This document shows positions 44,334-52,905 of a stretch of DNA of 64,000 bases, piece after piece (the stretch's first letter is position 1; the number at the start of each line of letters is the position of its first letter). The position numbers and the translations under genes are program-made. Below the pieces are notes generated by a model that saw nothing but the letters and a program-made list of their open reading frames with translations, did not search any database and was not told the origin of the DNA. The DNA comes from UBA11865 sp963749825 (GTDB taxonomy: Bacteria > Chloroflexota > Anaerolineae > Promineifilales > Promineifilaceae). The DNA is taken from the NCBI GenBank assembly GCA_963749825.1, contig CAVVOI010000012.1:744001-808000 (forward strand), written 5' to 3'.

Positions 44334-44351
44334 GCAATGGAAACTAGGCTA
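44334..44351. repeat. Right terminal inverted repeat of the IS
   Basis: GCAATGGAAACTAGGCTA; pairs with the left end with one mismatch. It ends 16 bases before the MoaD-like stop codon. Confidence 0.8.
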
Positions 44352-44367
44352 AATAGCTACGGTGTTG

Positions 44368-44634
44368 TCAGCCGCCAGCTATCGGAGGAAATATTGCCAC
44401 TTGATCACTTTCATCCACAAGTGTATCCAATCCTTGCGCCAGCTCAATATCACGGCCGTTGATCATAACGCGCACATAAGAGTGTAACTGTCCGTTGTCA
44501 AAAATGGCCGAATTGAGCGCCGGAAAAGCAGCGCACAAGTCCAGCAACACTTCGTGAATCGTTGCGCCAGAAGCCTTAACGGTAGCCTGACCGGCGTGTT
44601 GTCGCAAATTCCCAAATAGCTTCACCTGTATCAT
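44368..44634 (-). CDS. MoaD/ThiS family sulfur-carrier protein
   Basis: 88-residue ubiquitin-fold sulfur carrier. IQVKLFGNLRQHAGQA at the start, VRVMINGRDIELAQGLDT in the middle and the end VAIFPPIAGG with the C-terminal Gly-Gly that is adenylated and thiocarboxylated. In AOR operons this small gene normally sits next to the tungsten enzyme and supplies sulfur for the pterin dithiolene. Here the gene order is MoaD-like, IS, AOR on the minus strand, so the pair was probably adjacent before the insertion. No MoeB-like activating enzyme is in the window. Confidence 0.92.
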   Translation of the reverse strand: MIQVKLFGNLRQHAGQATVKASGATIHEVLLDLCAAFPALNSAIFDNGQLHSYVRVMINGRDIELAQGLDTLVDESDQVAIFPPIAGG

Positions 44635-45018
44635 TTAATCCCTTGGGGCTAATACCTGTTGTTCGAAGGTAAGAATATCACTGACGTCGTTCATACCCAC
44701 GGCAACATATTGCTGTAAGCAATAACAGTCCCAAATCGCTCTAAACAGCATGCTTTTTGTACTTTCATGGCGCCGTTTCAGTGTCCACACCTTTTTTGTC
44801 ATAGCGTTCACGCGCTAGTTGATATACTCCCATATTTCTGTTCATTTGAGTACCATCCATATTTATTTACCCTTCGTTTCTTTCAGCGGTTAACGGGCGA
44901 TCTCAAATAAATTGAACGGGTGGAAGGGTAATCGGCCGTGTATAGAGGAAAATAAGATGATCAACGATGAAGTTGGGTGAATCCCATCTCCCGTCGTGCT
45001 TACTTTAAAGCTTGTCTC
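44635..45018. other. Gene-free gap before the MoaD-like gene
   Basis: 384 bases, AT-richer than its surroundings. No coding frame with a ribosome site, no clear hairpin and no known motif was found on either strand. It should contain the promoter for the MoaD-like gene. Confidence 0.4.
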
Positions 45019-45762
45019 CTAGTAACGGGCTGAGGTATCAGCAGCCTCAATAGAGATAGTATTGCCCGTCAATGAGATCTGCTCTAAATCAACCCCTTTG
45101 GGCACGATGATAGCCGTCAATTGCCCGCTTTCCTTGATCACACGCGCGGGAAACGAAAATAGAGTCTCAGGCCCGACTTCTATGACAGAATTGTGCGGCG
45201 TGAAATAAGCGTTGGCATCTTTGGTAGCGAATCCACCTGCCGCTTCGTCAATATCACTACTTGCGCCGACAAAAATGACGACATCATTAGCAGGAATCAG
45301 CGTCACAGAAACGGCGTTATTGTACATGATTTCCAAGTCGCCATTATTGCCATACACCCAGCCAACCTGAACTGGTTCGCCCTCATAAATAGCGTCTTGA
45401 ACCTGGGCAATAAACGGATGATCCTGCAGCGCTTCCACCTCAGCTTCGTAGACAGCCTCTTCACCAAGTTCGCCGTCAAAGGCATCCAGCATAGCCTGTG
45501 TGAATTCTGAAGGATCCAATTCCCAGTGTGGCGCGCCGAAGGATTCAAAAGATGGCTCATCAACCGGCGCAGGATACAGTAGGATATTGAGCCCGAGTAC
45601 AGTTTGGTAAGTTTCATCCTGGGCAATTGGGGAATGATATGGGGCAGTCGAGCCTTCCCGGAGAGACTGTCCACCTCCGGCTCCATAACCTTCTTCACCC
45701 CGCCCACAGGCAACCAAAGCGCCAATTGTTAACAAAGCAATCAAAAGAAGTGTTCGCTTCAT
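45019..45762 (-). CDS. Lipoprotein of unknown function
   Basis: 247-residue secreted lipoprotein. Signal peptide MKRTLLLIALLTIGALVAC with lipobox Cys19, a Gly-rich linker (GYGAGGGQ), then a mainly beta-type, acidic extracellular domain of about 200 residues (VQVGWVYGNNGDLEIMYNNA, SVTLIPANDVVIFVGASSDI). I do not recognise the domain. It is preceded by the strong terminator at 45881-45923 and so is probably transcribed on its own; a gap of 384 bases separates it from the MoaD-like gene. No enzymatic motif is seen. It is a real gene by its signal peptide, composition and intact frame. Confidence 0.75.
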   Translation of the reverse strand: MKRTLLLIALLTIGALVACGRGEEGYGAGGGQSLREGSTAPYHSPIAQDETYQTVLGLNILLYPAPVDEPSFESFGAPHWELDPSEFTQAMLDAFDGELGEEAVYEAEVEALQDHPFIAQVQDAIYEGEPVQVGWVYGNNGDLEIMYNNAVSVTLIPANDVVIFVGASSDIDEAAGGFATKDANAYFTPHNSVIEVGPETLFSFPARVIKESGQLTAIIVPKGVDLEQISLTGNTISIEAADTSARY

Positions 45763-45880
45763 CTTCTCTACCTTTCCCTCTTAGCACCTAAAATTTCAGT
45801 TGGCCTGAAAACGACCAACTATATAAGACTGATCACCCCGAAACCGTGCCGGGATTATATCATACCAGAATCTCTGTTGG

Positions 45881-45923
45881 AAAAAGGGAGGAGCGACAGG
45901 CGAAAGACTGTGCCTGTCGCTCC
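45881..45923 (-). terminator. Rho-independent terminator after the rhamnose-type importer operon
   Basis: Perfect 12-base stem GGAGCGACAGGC (45890-45901 and 45912-45923), 10-base loop, then on the minus strand TCC-CTTTTT. It lies 54 bases after the binding-protein stop codon and closes the operon. Confidence 0.88.
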
Positions 45924-45976
45924 TTCAAAGTTGCTTCAGTAGCCGAATAAAATTAATTATCCAGACTCACGGAATC

Positions 45977-47095
45977 TTAGAAGTCAAAATCACCGATATT
46001 GTCGATGGTGAAAACTGTCGGCGGACCGGTGATGACCACGGCTAGCTCACGGAAAGTGCGTTCGCCAAGGTTGGGAACCTCGAAGGTGTTGCCTTCGGCC
46101 GCTTCAACGACACCATTGGACAAGTCAGCGCCAAGGTAAGTCGCAAGGTAACCTTCATCATACGGGCTCCAGAGCGCAAACGCTTGGACGATTCCATCTT
46201 CAACGAAGCGACGCATCTGGTTGGGAGTACCCAGGCCAGTTACTTGGAGGCCGCCACCAACTGCATTCTCGCCACCGGGGTAGACGCCGGCCGATTCAAC
46301 GCACTGTGCTGAAGCTGCCACGCCGACTGTGGTGGGCGAAATGATGCCACGTAGGTCGGGATAATTAGCCAACAAACCCTCGCATTCGGTCAGGCTCTTC
46401 TGAGGATCATCGTCACCATAAACGATGCCAACCAATTCCATCCCGGCGTATTTCTCATCCTGGAGCGCTTCTTCCATGCCCTCGATCCAATAGTTCTGGT
46501 CAGGTGCGTCGGCCGTCGCGCTCAAGATGGCAATCTTACCTTCGTAGTCGATGAGCGATCCCATCAACTCAACCTGGCTGGCCCCGGTGATGTCAAAGTC
46601 CATCGGCAACACGGCCGCATCACGGTGCTCTTCACTACCAGGAATGTCTGAGTTGACGATAAGCACGACAATACCCGCTTCGCTTGCCTGGTCGAAGACG
46701 TCATTCAGAGCATCGGGGCTATTGGGCGAGATTGCCAGTACGTCTACACCACGCTGGATCTGCTCTTCGACGAAGGGGATCTGCGAAGTTGCCTCGGCTG
46801 TTGCCGGGGCAGTGGTGGTGAAGGTGCAGCCTATTTCCATACAGGCTTGTTCGAAACCCCGAATAATGGAGTCGAAGTAGGGATTGCCCGTATTCTTAGG
46901 GATGTAGACAATGTCTAGAGCCTCGCTTTCCGCGGGCGCTTCTTCTTCGGCCGGAGCCGCTTCTTCTTCAGCTGGAGCCGCTTCCTCTTCGGCTGGCGCT
47001 GGCGCCTCTTCCGCTGGAGTGTCTGTTTGGCAGGCAACGAGAATCATCGACAGTGCCAACAATAGGACACCAACGATATAAAGTCTCTTCAACAT
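45977..47095 (-). CDS. Rhamnose-type sugar-binding lipoprotein
   Basis: 372-residue ribose-class periplasmic binding lipoprotein, most like RhaS. Signal peptide with lipobox ILVAC (Cys22), then a repeated Ala/Pro/Glu linker (PAEEEAAPAEEE) to about 60. The binding fold has IVYIPKNTGNPYFDSIIRGF, GVDVLAISPNSPDALNDVFD, NSDIPGSEEHRDA, EGLLANYPDLRGIISPTTVG and VTGLGTPNQMRRFVEDGIVQ. A single domain, unlike the duplicated protein at 28882-30915. It is the last gene of the importer set and is followed by a strong terminator. With a rhamnose mutarotase gene upstream the ligand is probably rhamnose or another 6-deoxyhexose. Confidence 0.92.
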   Translation of the reverse strand: MLKRLYIVGVLLLALSMILVACQTDTPAEEAPAPAEEEAAPAEEEAAPAEEEAPAESEALDIVYIPKNTGNPYFDSIIRGFEQACMEIGCTFTTTAPATAEATSQIPFVEEQIQRGVDVLAISPNSPDALNDVFDQASEAGIVVLIVNSDIPGSEEHRDAAVLPMDFDITGASQVELMGSLIDYEGKIAILSATADAPDQNYWIEGMEEALQDEKYAGMELVGIVYGDDDPQKSLTECEGLLANYPDLRGIISPTTVGVAASAQCVESAGVYPGGENAVGGGLQVTGLGTPNQMRRFVEDGIVQAFALWSPYDEGYLATYLGADLSNGVVEAAEGNTFEVPNLGERTFRELAVVITGPPTVFTIDNIGDFDF

Positions 47096-47121
47096 GTTAT
47101 TCTCCTATTTCTTCCTGAGGT

Positions 47122-47136
47122 AGGGCTTTTAGCCCT
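47122..47136. other. Short hairpin before the rhamnose-type binding-protein gene
   Basis: AGGGCT-TTT-AGCCCT, 26 bases before the start codon of the binding-protein gene and 120 bases after the permease stop. It may act in message processing. The same position in the 28882-35378 operon also has a short hairpin. Confidence 0.4.
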
Positions 47137-47256
47137 GTTATCTATACAGCATCTACACGAGCTAAGGTCATTAAAATGCTTGTCTTTCTTATTCTCACCT
47201 CCTTCCTCTTGACGAGATTCGTTAGATGCAAAATATCATTTCTGCGAAACGGATTA

Positions 47257-48273
47257 TCATCTTCGAATCCGTTTCGTTAGGTTTGACACCAGAATGGAAA
47301 CGATGAGCAAAGTGCCGATCACGGCTAGCTGGCTCTCGGCTTTAACATTTGCCACTCCCATCCCGGTGCGCAGGAATATTATCAACAAGAATGCAGCGAC
47401 CGTACCAAATATCGTTCCCCGGCCACCGTAAATATCAGTACCACCCAATACAACCGCTGTGATTACATCCAGTTCCCAACCCCGAGCATGATCGTATCGG
47501 GCCACACTAAGGCGCGAGACCATGATCAAACCGGCCAGACCGGAGAGCAAGCCCATCATCGTAAAGACTATCAACTTTACCCTCTGAGTTGGGACGCCTG
47601 CATACCTTGCCGCCTCCTCATTCGTGCCAATAGCGTATACCCAGCGGCCGAATGTTGTCTTATGGAGGATGATGCCGAGAACGATCGCCAGAACGACGAA
47701 GAGGACAAGCGGCAATGGGATAGATGTGCCCGGGATATAAACACGATGGATACCGACAAACCATTCAGGAAAGACGATGTCACGGCTCCAGGCCAACCTG
47801 GGACGAGAATCATCGCCAACCAAGACCTGGGCGGCGCCTCGATACAAAGCCAGGGTGGCCAATGTCACCGCCAGTGCAGGCAATTTCATCCGCGTAACGA
47901 GCAGGCCATTGAACGCTCCCAAAGCTGCACTCAAAAGAAAGGCAAGGATGATAGTAATTCCCATAGGGATACTTAAATCAAAGAAAAGTACGCCGGCCAC
48001 AGCGCCGACCAGTGCCAACATCGAAGCAACCGACAAGTCGATATTGGCGCTGATGATGATGAAAGTCATCCCCAGAGCCATGATCCCTACTTCAATATAA
48101 AGTGAGGTGTAGTTTAGAAGGAAATTCAGGTCCAGGAAGTAAGGTGAAATAATGGAACCGACAATGAATGCCAGTACCAGGAGAATCACGGTGATGAATT
48201 CTGGCTGCACCACCACATCCAGGATACGTCTCTCGATTAGGAGCAACCATTGGTTGGTCTTGCGTTGGGTCAA
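47257..48273 (-). CDS. Rhamnose-type ABC transporter permease (N-terminus possibly frameshifted)
   Basis: 338-residue BPD_transp_2 permease, RhaP/RhaQ type. VILLVLAFIVGSIISPYFLD, GMTFIIISANIDLSVASMLA, GRWVYAIGTNEEAARYAGVP and GGTDIYGGRGTIFGTVAAFL are standard. About eight to ten membrane segments. The start is doubtful. In this frame the only start is TTG 48273 with no ribosome site. An ATG at 48310, seven bases after the previous stop and behind GGAG, opens a different frame (MSTDKTPSQTATVDPTQDQP) that would join this one by a one-base shift in GAGAGACG (48228-48235). A small indel or sequencing error there is likely. Partner permease is encoded at 48318-49346. Confidence 0.88.
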   Translation of the reverse strand: MTQRKTNQWLLLIERRILDVVVQPEFITVILLVLAFIVGSIISPYFLDLNFLLNYTSLYIEVGIMALGMTFIIISANIDLSVASMLALVGAVAGVLFFDLSIPMGITIILAFLLSAALGAFNGLLVTRMKLPALAVTLATLALYRGAAQVLVGDDSRPRLAWSRDIVFPEWFVGIHRVYIPGTSIPLPLVLFVVLAIVLGIILHKTTFGRWVYAIGTNEEAARYAGVPTQRVKLIVFTMMGLLSGLAGLIMVSRLSVARYDHARGWELDVITAVVLGGTDIYGGRGTIFGTVAAFLLIIFLRTGMGVANVKAESQLAVIGTLLIVSILVSNLTKRIRR

Positions 48274-48317
48274 CCGTTGCAGTCTGTGATGGAGTTTTAT
48301 CAGTACTCATCGACACT

Positions 48318-49346
48318 TTATTCTCCGGTAGTTGCCCGTCGTAGTTCACGCCGGATAATTGCGTCAACCGTGACGGCCAGAAGTATAACGAAACCGTAGA
48401 CTGCCAATTGCCAGGTGGAAGCGACACCCAACACGGCCAGGGCTACGTTAATGGTGCCCAACAGCAGGCAACCTAAGAAAACACCCAGCACGGACCCCGA
48501 GCCTCCAAAGACATTCGTTCCGCCGATGACGACGGCGGCAATGACAGTCAATTCGAAGCCTACACCCGTCTCGCCCGGGTTCACAAAACCGAACCTTGAC
48601 GCATACAAGATACCAGCCAAGCCACAGAGCGCTCCAGTAATTAGATAGACTGAGAACGTGGTAATCTCAACCGGCACCCCACGCAATCTGGCGGCTTCGG
48701 GATTACCGCCAATTGCATAGATACCGCGACCTAGCTTGGTATACCGTAGGAACGCGTAGGCTAGAAAGGCCACGACGACGGCAATGAGGACAACACTTGG
48801 CACCCATTGAACGCCAAATGGACCCCGCTGTGACCAGCGAATTAATTCAGTTGGGACGTGATTTGGATCTATCTGACGCCCACCGCTTACTATGAAGGTA
48901 AATCCTCGATAGACGCTGAGGGTGCCTAGTGTCGTGATGATGGGTGGGATCTTTAGCCAGGCAATCAATCCGCCATTGATGGCCCCAAGAAAAGCACCTA
49001 AAAGTATGGCAATTAGCGTTCCTAGGAAGATATTGAATCCTGGTACATCCCGAAAGATCATGCCCACGACGATTCCAGCGATGGCCAGCATCGAACCAAT
49101 TGACACGTCAATGCCCCGGGTGATAATGACCATCATCTCACCCATAGCCACCACGGTCAACAAGGGAATCCAAAGCAGGATGCTGCGAATATTGATTGGT
49201 TTGAACAGGAAGTCGGGTTGAAAGGCCATCGTAACGCCCAAAACAGCAACCAGGAAAATGACAATTCCCAGTTCGCGGAAACGGGCGAGACGGATGGCAA
49301 GATCGTTGGAACGCTTTCTGTGAATTGTATCTGTGGTCGTTGCCAT
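48318..49346 (-). CDS. Rhamnose-type ABC transporter permease
   Basis: 342-residue BPD_transp_2 permease, paired with the protein encoded next (RhaP and RhaQ type heterodimer). Hydrophobic segments from residue 28; landmarks GEMMVIITRGIDVSIGSMLA, IPPIITTLGTLSVYRGFTFI, GIYAIGGNPEAARLRGVPVE and GGTNVFGGSGSVLGVFLGCL. Starts at ATG 49346, five bases after the ATPase stop (49352), so the genes are coupled. Two different permeases in one importer is the rhamnose or autoinducer-2 arrangement, unlike the one-permease ribose type at 31057-32058. Confidence 0.93.
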   Translation of the reverse strand: MATTTDTIHRKRSNDLAIRLARFRELGIVIFLVAVLGVTMAFQPDFLFKPINIRSILLWIPLLTVVAMGEMMVIITRGIDVSIGSMLAIAGIVVGMIFRDVPGFNIFLGTLIAILLGAFLGAINGGLIAWLKIPPIITTLGTLSVYRGFTFIVSGGRQIDPNHVPTELIRWSQRGPFGVQWVPSVVLIAVVVAFLAYAFLRYTKLGRGIYAIGGNPEAARLRGVPVEITTFSVYLITGALCGLAGILYASRFGFVNPGETGVGFELTVIAAVVIGGTNVFGGSGSVLGVFLGCLLLGTINVALAVLGVASTWQLAVYGFVILLAVTVDAIIRRELRRATTGE

Positions 49347-49351
49347 GAATA

Positions 49352-50866
49352 TTATCCTTCTTGCAGAACTTGGCCGGCGGCGGCAGCGATTACGCGTTCG
49401 GCAGTCGCCTCTTCTTTGTCGAAACGACCGCTTATTCGACCTTCACGCATCACAATGATCCGGTCGCTCATCGCCAATATCTCTGGAAGCTCAGAAGAAA
49501 TCATTAGGATCGCAATGCCCTGGGCAGCCAATTCGCTCATCAGGCGGTGCACCTCTGCTTTGGCGCCGATGTCGATCCCACGGGTAGGTTCATCTAAAAG
49601 CATCACTTTGGGGTTTGCCATAAGCGATCGTGAAAGTACGATTTTCTGCTGGTTGCCGCCCGATAGTTCTATTACAGGTTGACTAGAGTCTCGGAGAACA
49701 ATGTTCAGCTTTTCGATATACTCTTGCGCTGACTGTTCCTCTAATTTTTCTCGTAACAAGCCCCTGCGAGAAAGTCGTTCTAGCACCGCAAGTGTCATGT
49801 TCTTGGTCACGCTCATAGGCATCAACAAGCCATTCTTCTTCCGATCTTCGGGAACATAAATCATGCCTTGTTTCAGGGCATCGCGCGGCCGGCCGATCTT
49901 AACCTCTTGGCCGTTGATACGAATCGTTCCTGAGTCAATTTCTAGGGTACCGAATAGCGCCCGAGCTACATCCGTGCGGCCCGCACCAACGAGGCCAGCC
50001 ATGCCAACTATTTCCCCGGCCCGGACATCAAACGAGATGTCTTCAAATTTCAATGCGCGTGTCAGATTCTCGACCTCGAGCACGGGCTCACCAAATTCTT
50101 CAGATTCACTCTTTTCAAATAGGGTACTCAATGGACGGCCTACCATCATTCGAATAATTTCATCAACGGAAACCTCATCGGCCAGCATATGGCCGATGAG
50201 TTCTCCATCGCGCAGCACAGTGATGCGATCACAGATATCAAAGATCTCCTCAAGCCGATGGCTGATGAAAACGATAGCTGTACCCTGGTCCCTCAGCAGC
50301 CGAATAATAGAAAACAAGTCGTCGACCTCACTGGGAGTCAAGGCCGCGGTTGGTTCATCCATCAGGAGGATTTTGGCATCTTGAGATAGGGCGCCCGCCA
50401 TCTCAACCATTTGCTGGTCGGCGATGGACAGACCGCGCACTTTTTCTCGGGGATCAAGCTTTACGGAAAGTGAATCCAGGATCTCAGCTGAACGGGTATA
50501 CATGGTTGCCCAATCCAGGCGACGCAGGCCGCTTTTCATCGGCTGGCGGCCGATGAAAATATTCTCAGCCACATCCAGATCGGGGAAAGTCAAAGGTTCT
50601 TGGTGAATCAACGCTATCTGTAATACAGTCGCCACCTGAGGATTTGGAATGTGAACAACCTCGCCATTCAGCCTAATTTCACCAGCCTTTGGCACATGAA
50701 CACCAGCGATGTTCTTGAGTAAAGTCGACTTACCGGCGCCATTTTCACCAACAAGTCCGTGCACCTCACCCGGATAGATCTCAAAGTCAATATCTCTCAG
50801 AACATTGACACCGGCAAAGGCCATGTAAATACCTTGGGTTGTTAGTATCGGAGAGTTATCTGTCAT
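49352..50866 (-). CDS. Sugar ABC transporter ATPase with two nucleotide domains (RhaT/RbsA type)
   Basis: 504-residue double ABC ATPase. Domain 1: GENGAGKSTLLKNIAGVH, signature LSIADQQMVEMAGAL, Walker B ILLMDEPTAALTPSE. Domain 2: degenerate Walker A GLVGAGRTDVARALFG, signature LSGGNQQKIVLSRSL, KVMLLDEPTRGIDIGAK. Length and layout are normal for sugar importers of the ribose/rhamnose class. It comes 127 bases after the cyclase-family gene and five bases before the first permease gene. It would energise uptake with the binding lipoprotein of 45977-47095. Confidence 0.94.
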   Translation of the reverse strand: MTDNSPILTTQGIYMAFAGVNVLRDIDFEIYPGEVHGLVGENGAGKSTLLKNIAGVHVPKAGEIRLNGEVVHIPNPQVATVLQIALIHQEPLTFPDLDVAENIFIGRQPMKSGLRRLDWATMYTRSAEILDSLSVKLDPREKVRGLSIADQQMVEMAGALSQDAKILLMDEPTAALTPSEVDDLFSIIRLLRDQGTAIVFISHRLEEIFDICDRITVLRDGELIGHMLADEVSVDEIIRMMVGRPLSTLFEKSESEEFGEPVLEVENLTRALKFEDISFDVRAGEIVGMAGLVGAGRTDVARALFGTLEIDSGTIRINGQEVKIGRPRDALKQGMIYVPEDRKKNGLLMPMSVTKNMTLAVLERLSRRGLLREKLEEQSAQEYIEKLNIVLRDSSQPVIELSGGNQQKIVLSRSLMANPKVMLLDEPTRGIDIGAKAEVHRLMSELAAQGIAILMISSELPEILAMSDRIIVMREGRISGRFDKEEATAERVIAAAAGQVLQEG

Positions 50867-50993
50867 GGGCTTGTTTTACTCCACATACTCTTTGATTCAA
50901 GGCGATCAACGACTGAGTTCTTTTTGTTGCGTCGCCGATTTCACCGGCAAATACGGGCCAGCGACCTAATGCTGAGCAGAAACCCGCATCTGC

Positions 50994-51698
50994 TTAGTAA
51001 GCTTTGTCATATATAAGGTTTTCGAACAAATCGATCAAAGGGCCAATATCTCCATCAATCGCTACTGCGCGACAAGGAGAACCGTCCCTTCCACGAATAC
51101 GCAACGGTAAAGCGACCAAGATAATTTGATCGTTCTGAAGCCGATCCAAGCCTCGCAATCCTTCAATGATCAATACTTGGGCATTTTCATTAAGCAGTGA
51201 GTGATGTGAAGCTGTGTACTCGGCCGGATAGGTTGTTGGTGTGTCCAAGGCTATACAAGCTACACCTTGTTCTGCTAACCAAGTGCTGCATTCGATAGTC
51301 AAGTAAGGTTGGCCGCCAAAATAACTTGGATCTGGCAATATTTTGTCCCACCCAGTATTGAATACTAGGCGGCTGCCCTCGGTTACTTTGTCAGCATGCT
51401 TCTGCATATCTTCTAATGTGATCGGATCGCCGGCTTTTTTATGGGTGAAGTCCAGTACATGAGCCAGACCAAATCCTTTCCGCACATCCAAATTCTCGAC
51501 AGTTACTCCATCGTCGAAGAAGTGAAATGGCGCGTCAAGATGAGTGCCGTAGTGCGCACTCATGATGATTTCAGTCATGTTGTAATTCAGATCCGAGATC
51601 TTTAGGTGGGCATTGATTTGAGTCTTAGGGTCCGGCTCGAAAGTCGGTGCCCCGTCAAAGATATCCTGCGATAAATCTACCAGGCGCAACATATCCAT
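50994..51698 (-). CDS. Cyclase-family (kynurenine formamidase-like) metal hydrolase
   Basis: 234-residue protein of the cyclase family (PF04199), with the metal motif HYGTHLDAPFHF (the H-x-G-T-H-x-D-x-P-x-H pattern) and further pieces VDLSQDIFDGAPTF, LVFNTGWDK and LALDTPTTYPAE-like text (IALDTPTTYPAEYTASHHSL). Characterised members hydrolyse N-formylkynurenine or isatin, but no tryptophan genes are near. Given a mutarotase, dehydrogenases and sugar importer around it, it may hydrolyse a sugar lactone or amide (inference). It lies 42 bases after the rhamnose mutarotase gene and reads the same way. Confidence 0.88.
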   Translation of the reverse strand: MDMLRLVDLSQDIFDGAPTFEPDPKTQINAHLKISDLNYNMTEIIMSAHYGTHLDAPFHFFDDGVTVENLDVRKGFGLAHVLDFTHKKAGDPITLEDMQKHADKVTEGSRLVFNTGWDKILPDPSYFGGQPYLTIECSTWLAEQGVACIALDTPTTYPAEYTASHHSLLNENAQVLIIEGLRGLDRLQNDQIILVALPLRIRGRDGSPCRAVAIDGDIGPLIDLFENLIYDKAY

Positions 51699-51740
51699 TA
51701 CTCCTTACTAAGTGCGTTTTTCATCAAACAAACCGGTCGA

Positions 51741-52064
51741 TTAGTCAAGATGGAAATACTCTTCCAATTCAATCATGCTTTCGTCGACTTCCATGTCTCC
51801 CAGGTTTTCGAAATAGGGATTCATAAATTCATTCCACCTTGGATTGACATCCTCGTGGGCGATATCATCCAGGGCCGTTTGGAAGTCCACAGGCGTTTCA
51901 AAATACCCAAATATCAAGCCGTCTTTTCGAATAAACAGCGTGTAATTGTGCCAGCCTGAGCGCTTGAGAGCTTCTTGCATCTCGGGCCAGACGGCTTCAT
52001 GATGTTTCTTGTATTCGTCGATCTTGTCTTCTTTAACTTTAAGTAAGAAGCCAACTCTTTTCAT
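51741..52064 (-). CDS. rhaM: L-rhamnose mutarotase
   Basis: 107-residue protein of the rhamnose mutarotase family (RhaM/RhaU, about 104 residues), which interconverts alpha and beta anomers of L-rhamnose. Diagnostic text: KRVGFLLKVKEDKIDEYKKH with the catalytic His region KHHEAVWPEMQEALKRSGWH, NYTLFIRKDGLIFGYFETP and a C-terminal MIELEEYFHLD. Intact and full length. It is the best clue that this operon handles L-rhamnose or another 6-deoxyhexose. No kinase (RhaB), isomerase (RhaA) or phosphate aldolase (RhaD) is in the run, so if rhamnose is used it would be by a non-phosphorylating dehydrogenase route (inference). Confidence 0.93.
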   Translation of the reverse strand: MKRVGFLLKVKEDKIDEYKKHHEAVWPEMQEALKRSGWHNYTLFIRKDGLIFGYFETPVDFQTALDDIAHEDVNPRWNEFMNPYFENLGDMEVDESMIELEEYFHLD

Positions 52065-52077
52065 GCCCCTATCTCCA

Positions 52078-52905
52078 TTAATCAGATCCGGCGAGACGGG
52101 TCATTTCGCCCAGTCCTTCGGGACCCATGGCCTGGTAACCGCCACATATCGCCAGGTCTGTACCGGTAATGAACGACGCGTCATCACTCAAGAGGAACAA
52201 TGTTGGACCAGCGCATTCAACAGGTTCGCCGCAGCGTCGAAGCATATGAAATTTGCCCCAGAGGGGATCCCATTTCTCTCGGCCACCGCCGTCCAAATCG
52301 GCCGCCTTATAAACTTCACGGGTCCAGATCCAGGCCGGGCTAACACTGTTCACCCGGATATTGTACTCGGAAAGGTCCATAGCCATGCATTTGGTCAAAG
52401 TGTGTACGGCGCCTTTGGCCGCATTGTACGTCCAACGATCGGGCTGGGCGATGAAAGCGGAAATGCTCGACATATTAACAATGGATCCACCACCTTGCTC
52501 CTTCATCGATGGAGTCACCAGCTGAGCCATCACAGCATAGCCAACCGGGCCAACCATGAAAATTCGTTCCCAATCTTCACGTGTCGCTGTCAATCCCTTA
52601 GCTGTGAATGAAAAGGCGTTATTGACTAGATAGTCGATCTTGCCCCACTTCTCCAAAGTCGCATCAACTGCGCTTTTACAAAAATCTTCATCGGCCATGT
52701 TGCCCTGGCAGAAAAGTACGTCAAAGCCATCATCCGTAAGCTCCTTGGCAGTTGTTACCCCGGCATCACTGATGCCAGTAAATCCCACCGAGGCGCCTTC
52801 TTTACACAATTCTTCAACAATCGCCCGGCCGATGCCGTTTGAGCCACCTGTAACGATGGCAACCTTTTCTTTGAAACGATCTACGACAGGCTTTCTCACG
52901 ATCAT
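52078..52905 (-). CDS. Short-chain dehydrogenase/reductase
   Basis: 275-residue NAD(P)-dependent SDR. Cofactor motif VTGGSNGIGRAIVEELCKEG at about 18-37, NNAF (in place of NNAG) at about 97, catalytic Ser in VNMSSISAFIAQ and the YxxxK motif YNAAKGAVHTL, then VSPAWIWTREVY. The C-terminus ends in FITGTDLAICGGYQAMGPEG, as is usual for oligomeric SDRs. It overlaps the LarA-like gene by four bases and ends 13 bases before rhaM. It may oxidise rhamnose to rhamnonolactone, or oxidise a later 3-deoxy acid. The family call is sure, the substrate not. Confidence 0.92.
   Translation of the reverse strand: MIVRKPVVDRFKEKVAIVTGGSNGIGRAIVEELCKEGASVGFTGISDAGVTTAKELTDDGFDVLFCQGNMADEDFCKSAVDATLEKWGKIDYLVNNAFSFTAKGLTATREDWERIFMVGPVGYAVMAQLVTPSMKEQGGGSIVNMSSISAFIAQPDRWTYNAAKGAVHTLTKCMAMDLSEYNIRVNSVSPAWIWTREVYKAADLDGGGREKWDPLWGKFHMLRRCGEPVECAGPTLFLLSDDASFITGTDLAICGGYQAMGPEGLGEMTRLAGSD

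Larger units (their letters stand above)
42805..44351 (-). mobile_element. Insertion sequence, ISNCY/IS1182-like, complete
   Basis: 1547-base element bounded by imperfect 18-base terminal inverted repeats (42805-42822 and 44334-44351; 17 of 18 match) with one transposase gene that fills it. No flanking direct repeat could be recognised, so either the target duplication is very short or lost, or my ends are off by a few bases. It sits between the MoaD-like gene and the aldehyde oxidoreductase gene, reading the same way as both. Confidence 0.85.

Noticed and set aside
46920..47020. Repeated Glu/Ala/Pro codons in the rhamnose-type binding protein
   Set aside because: This is the low-complexity lipoprotein linker also seen at about 8160-8280 and 30710-30830, a normal feature of surface lipoproteins in this group.
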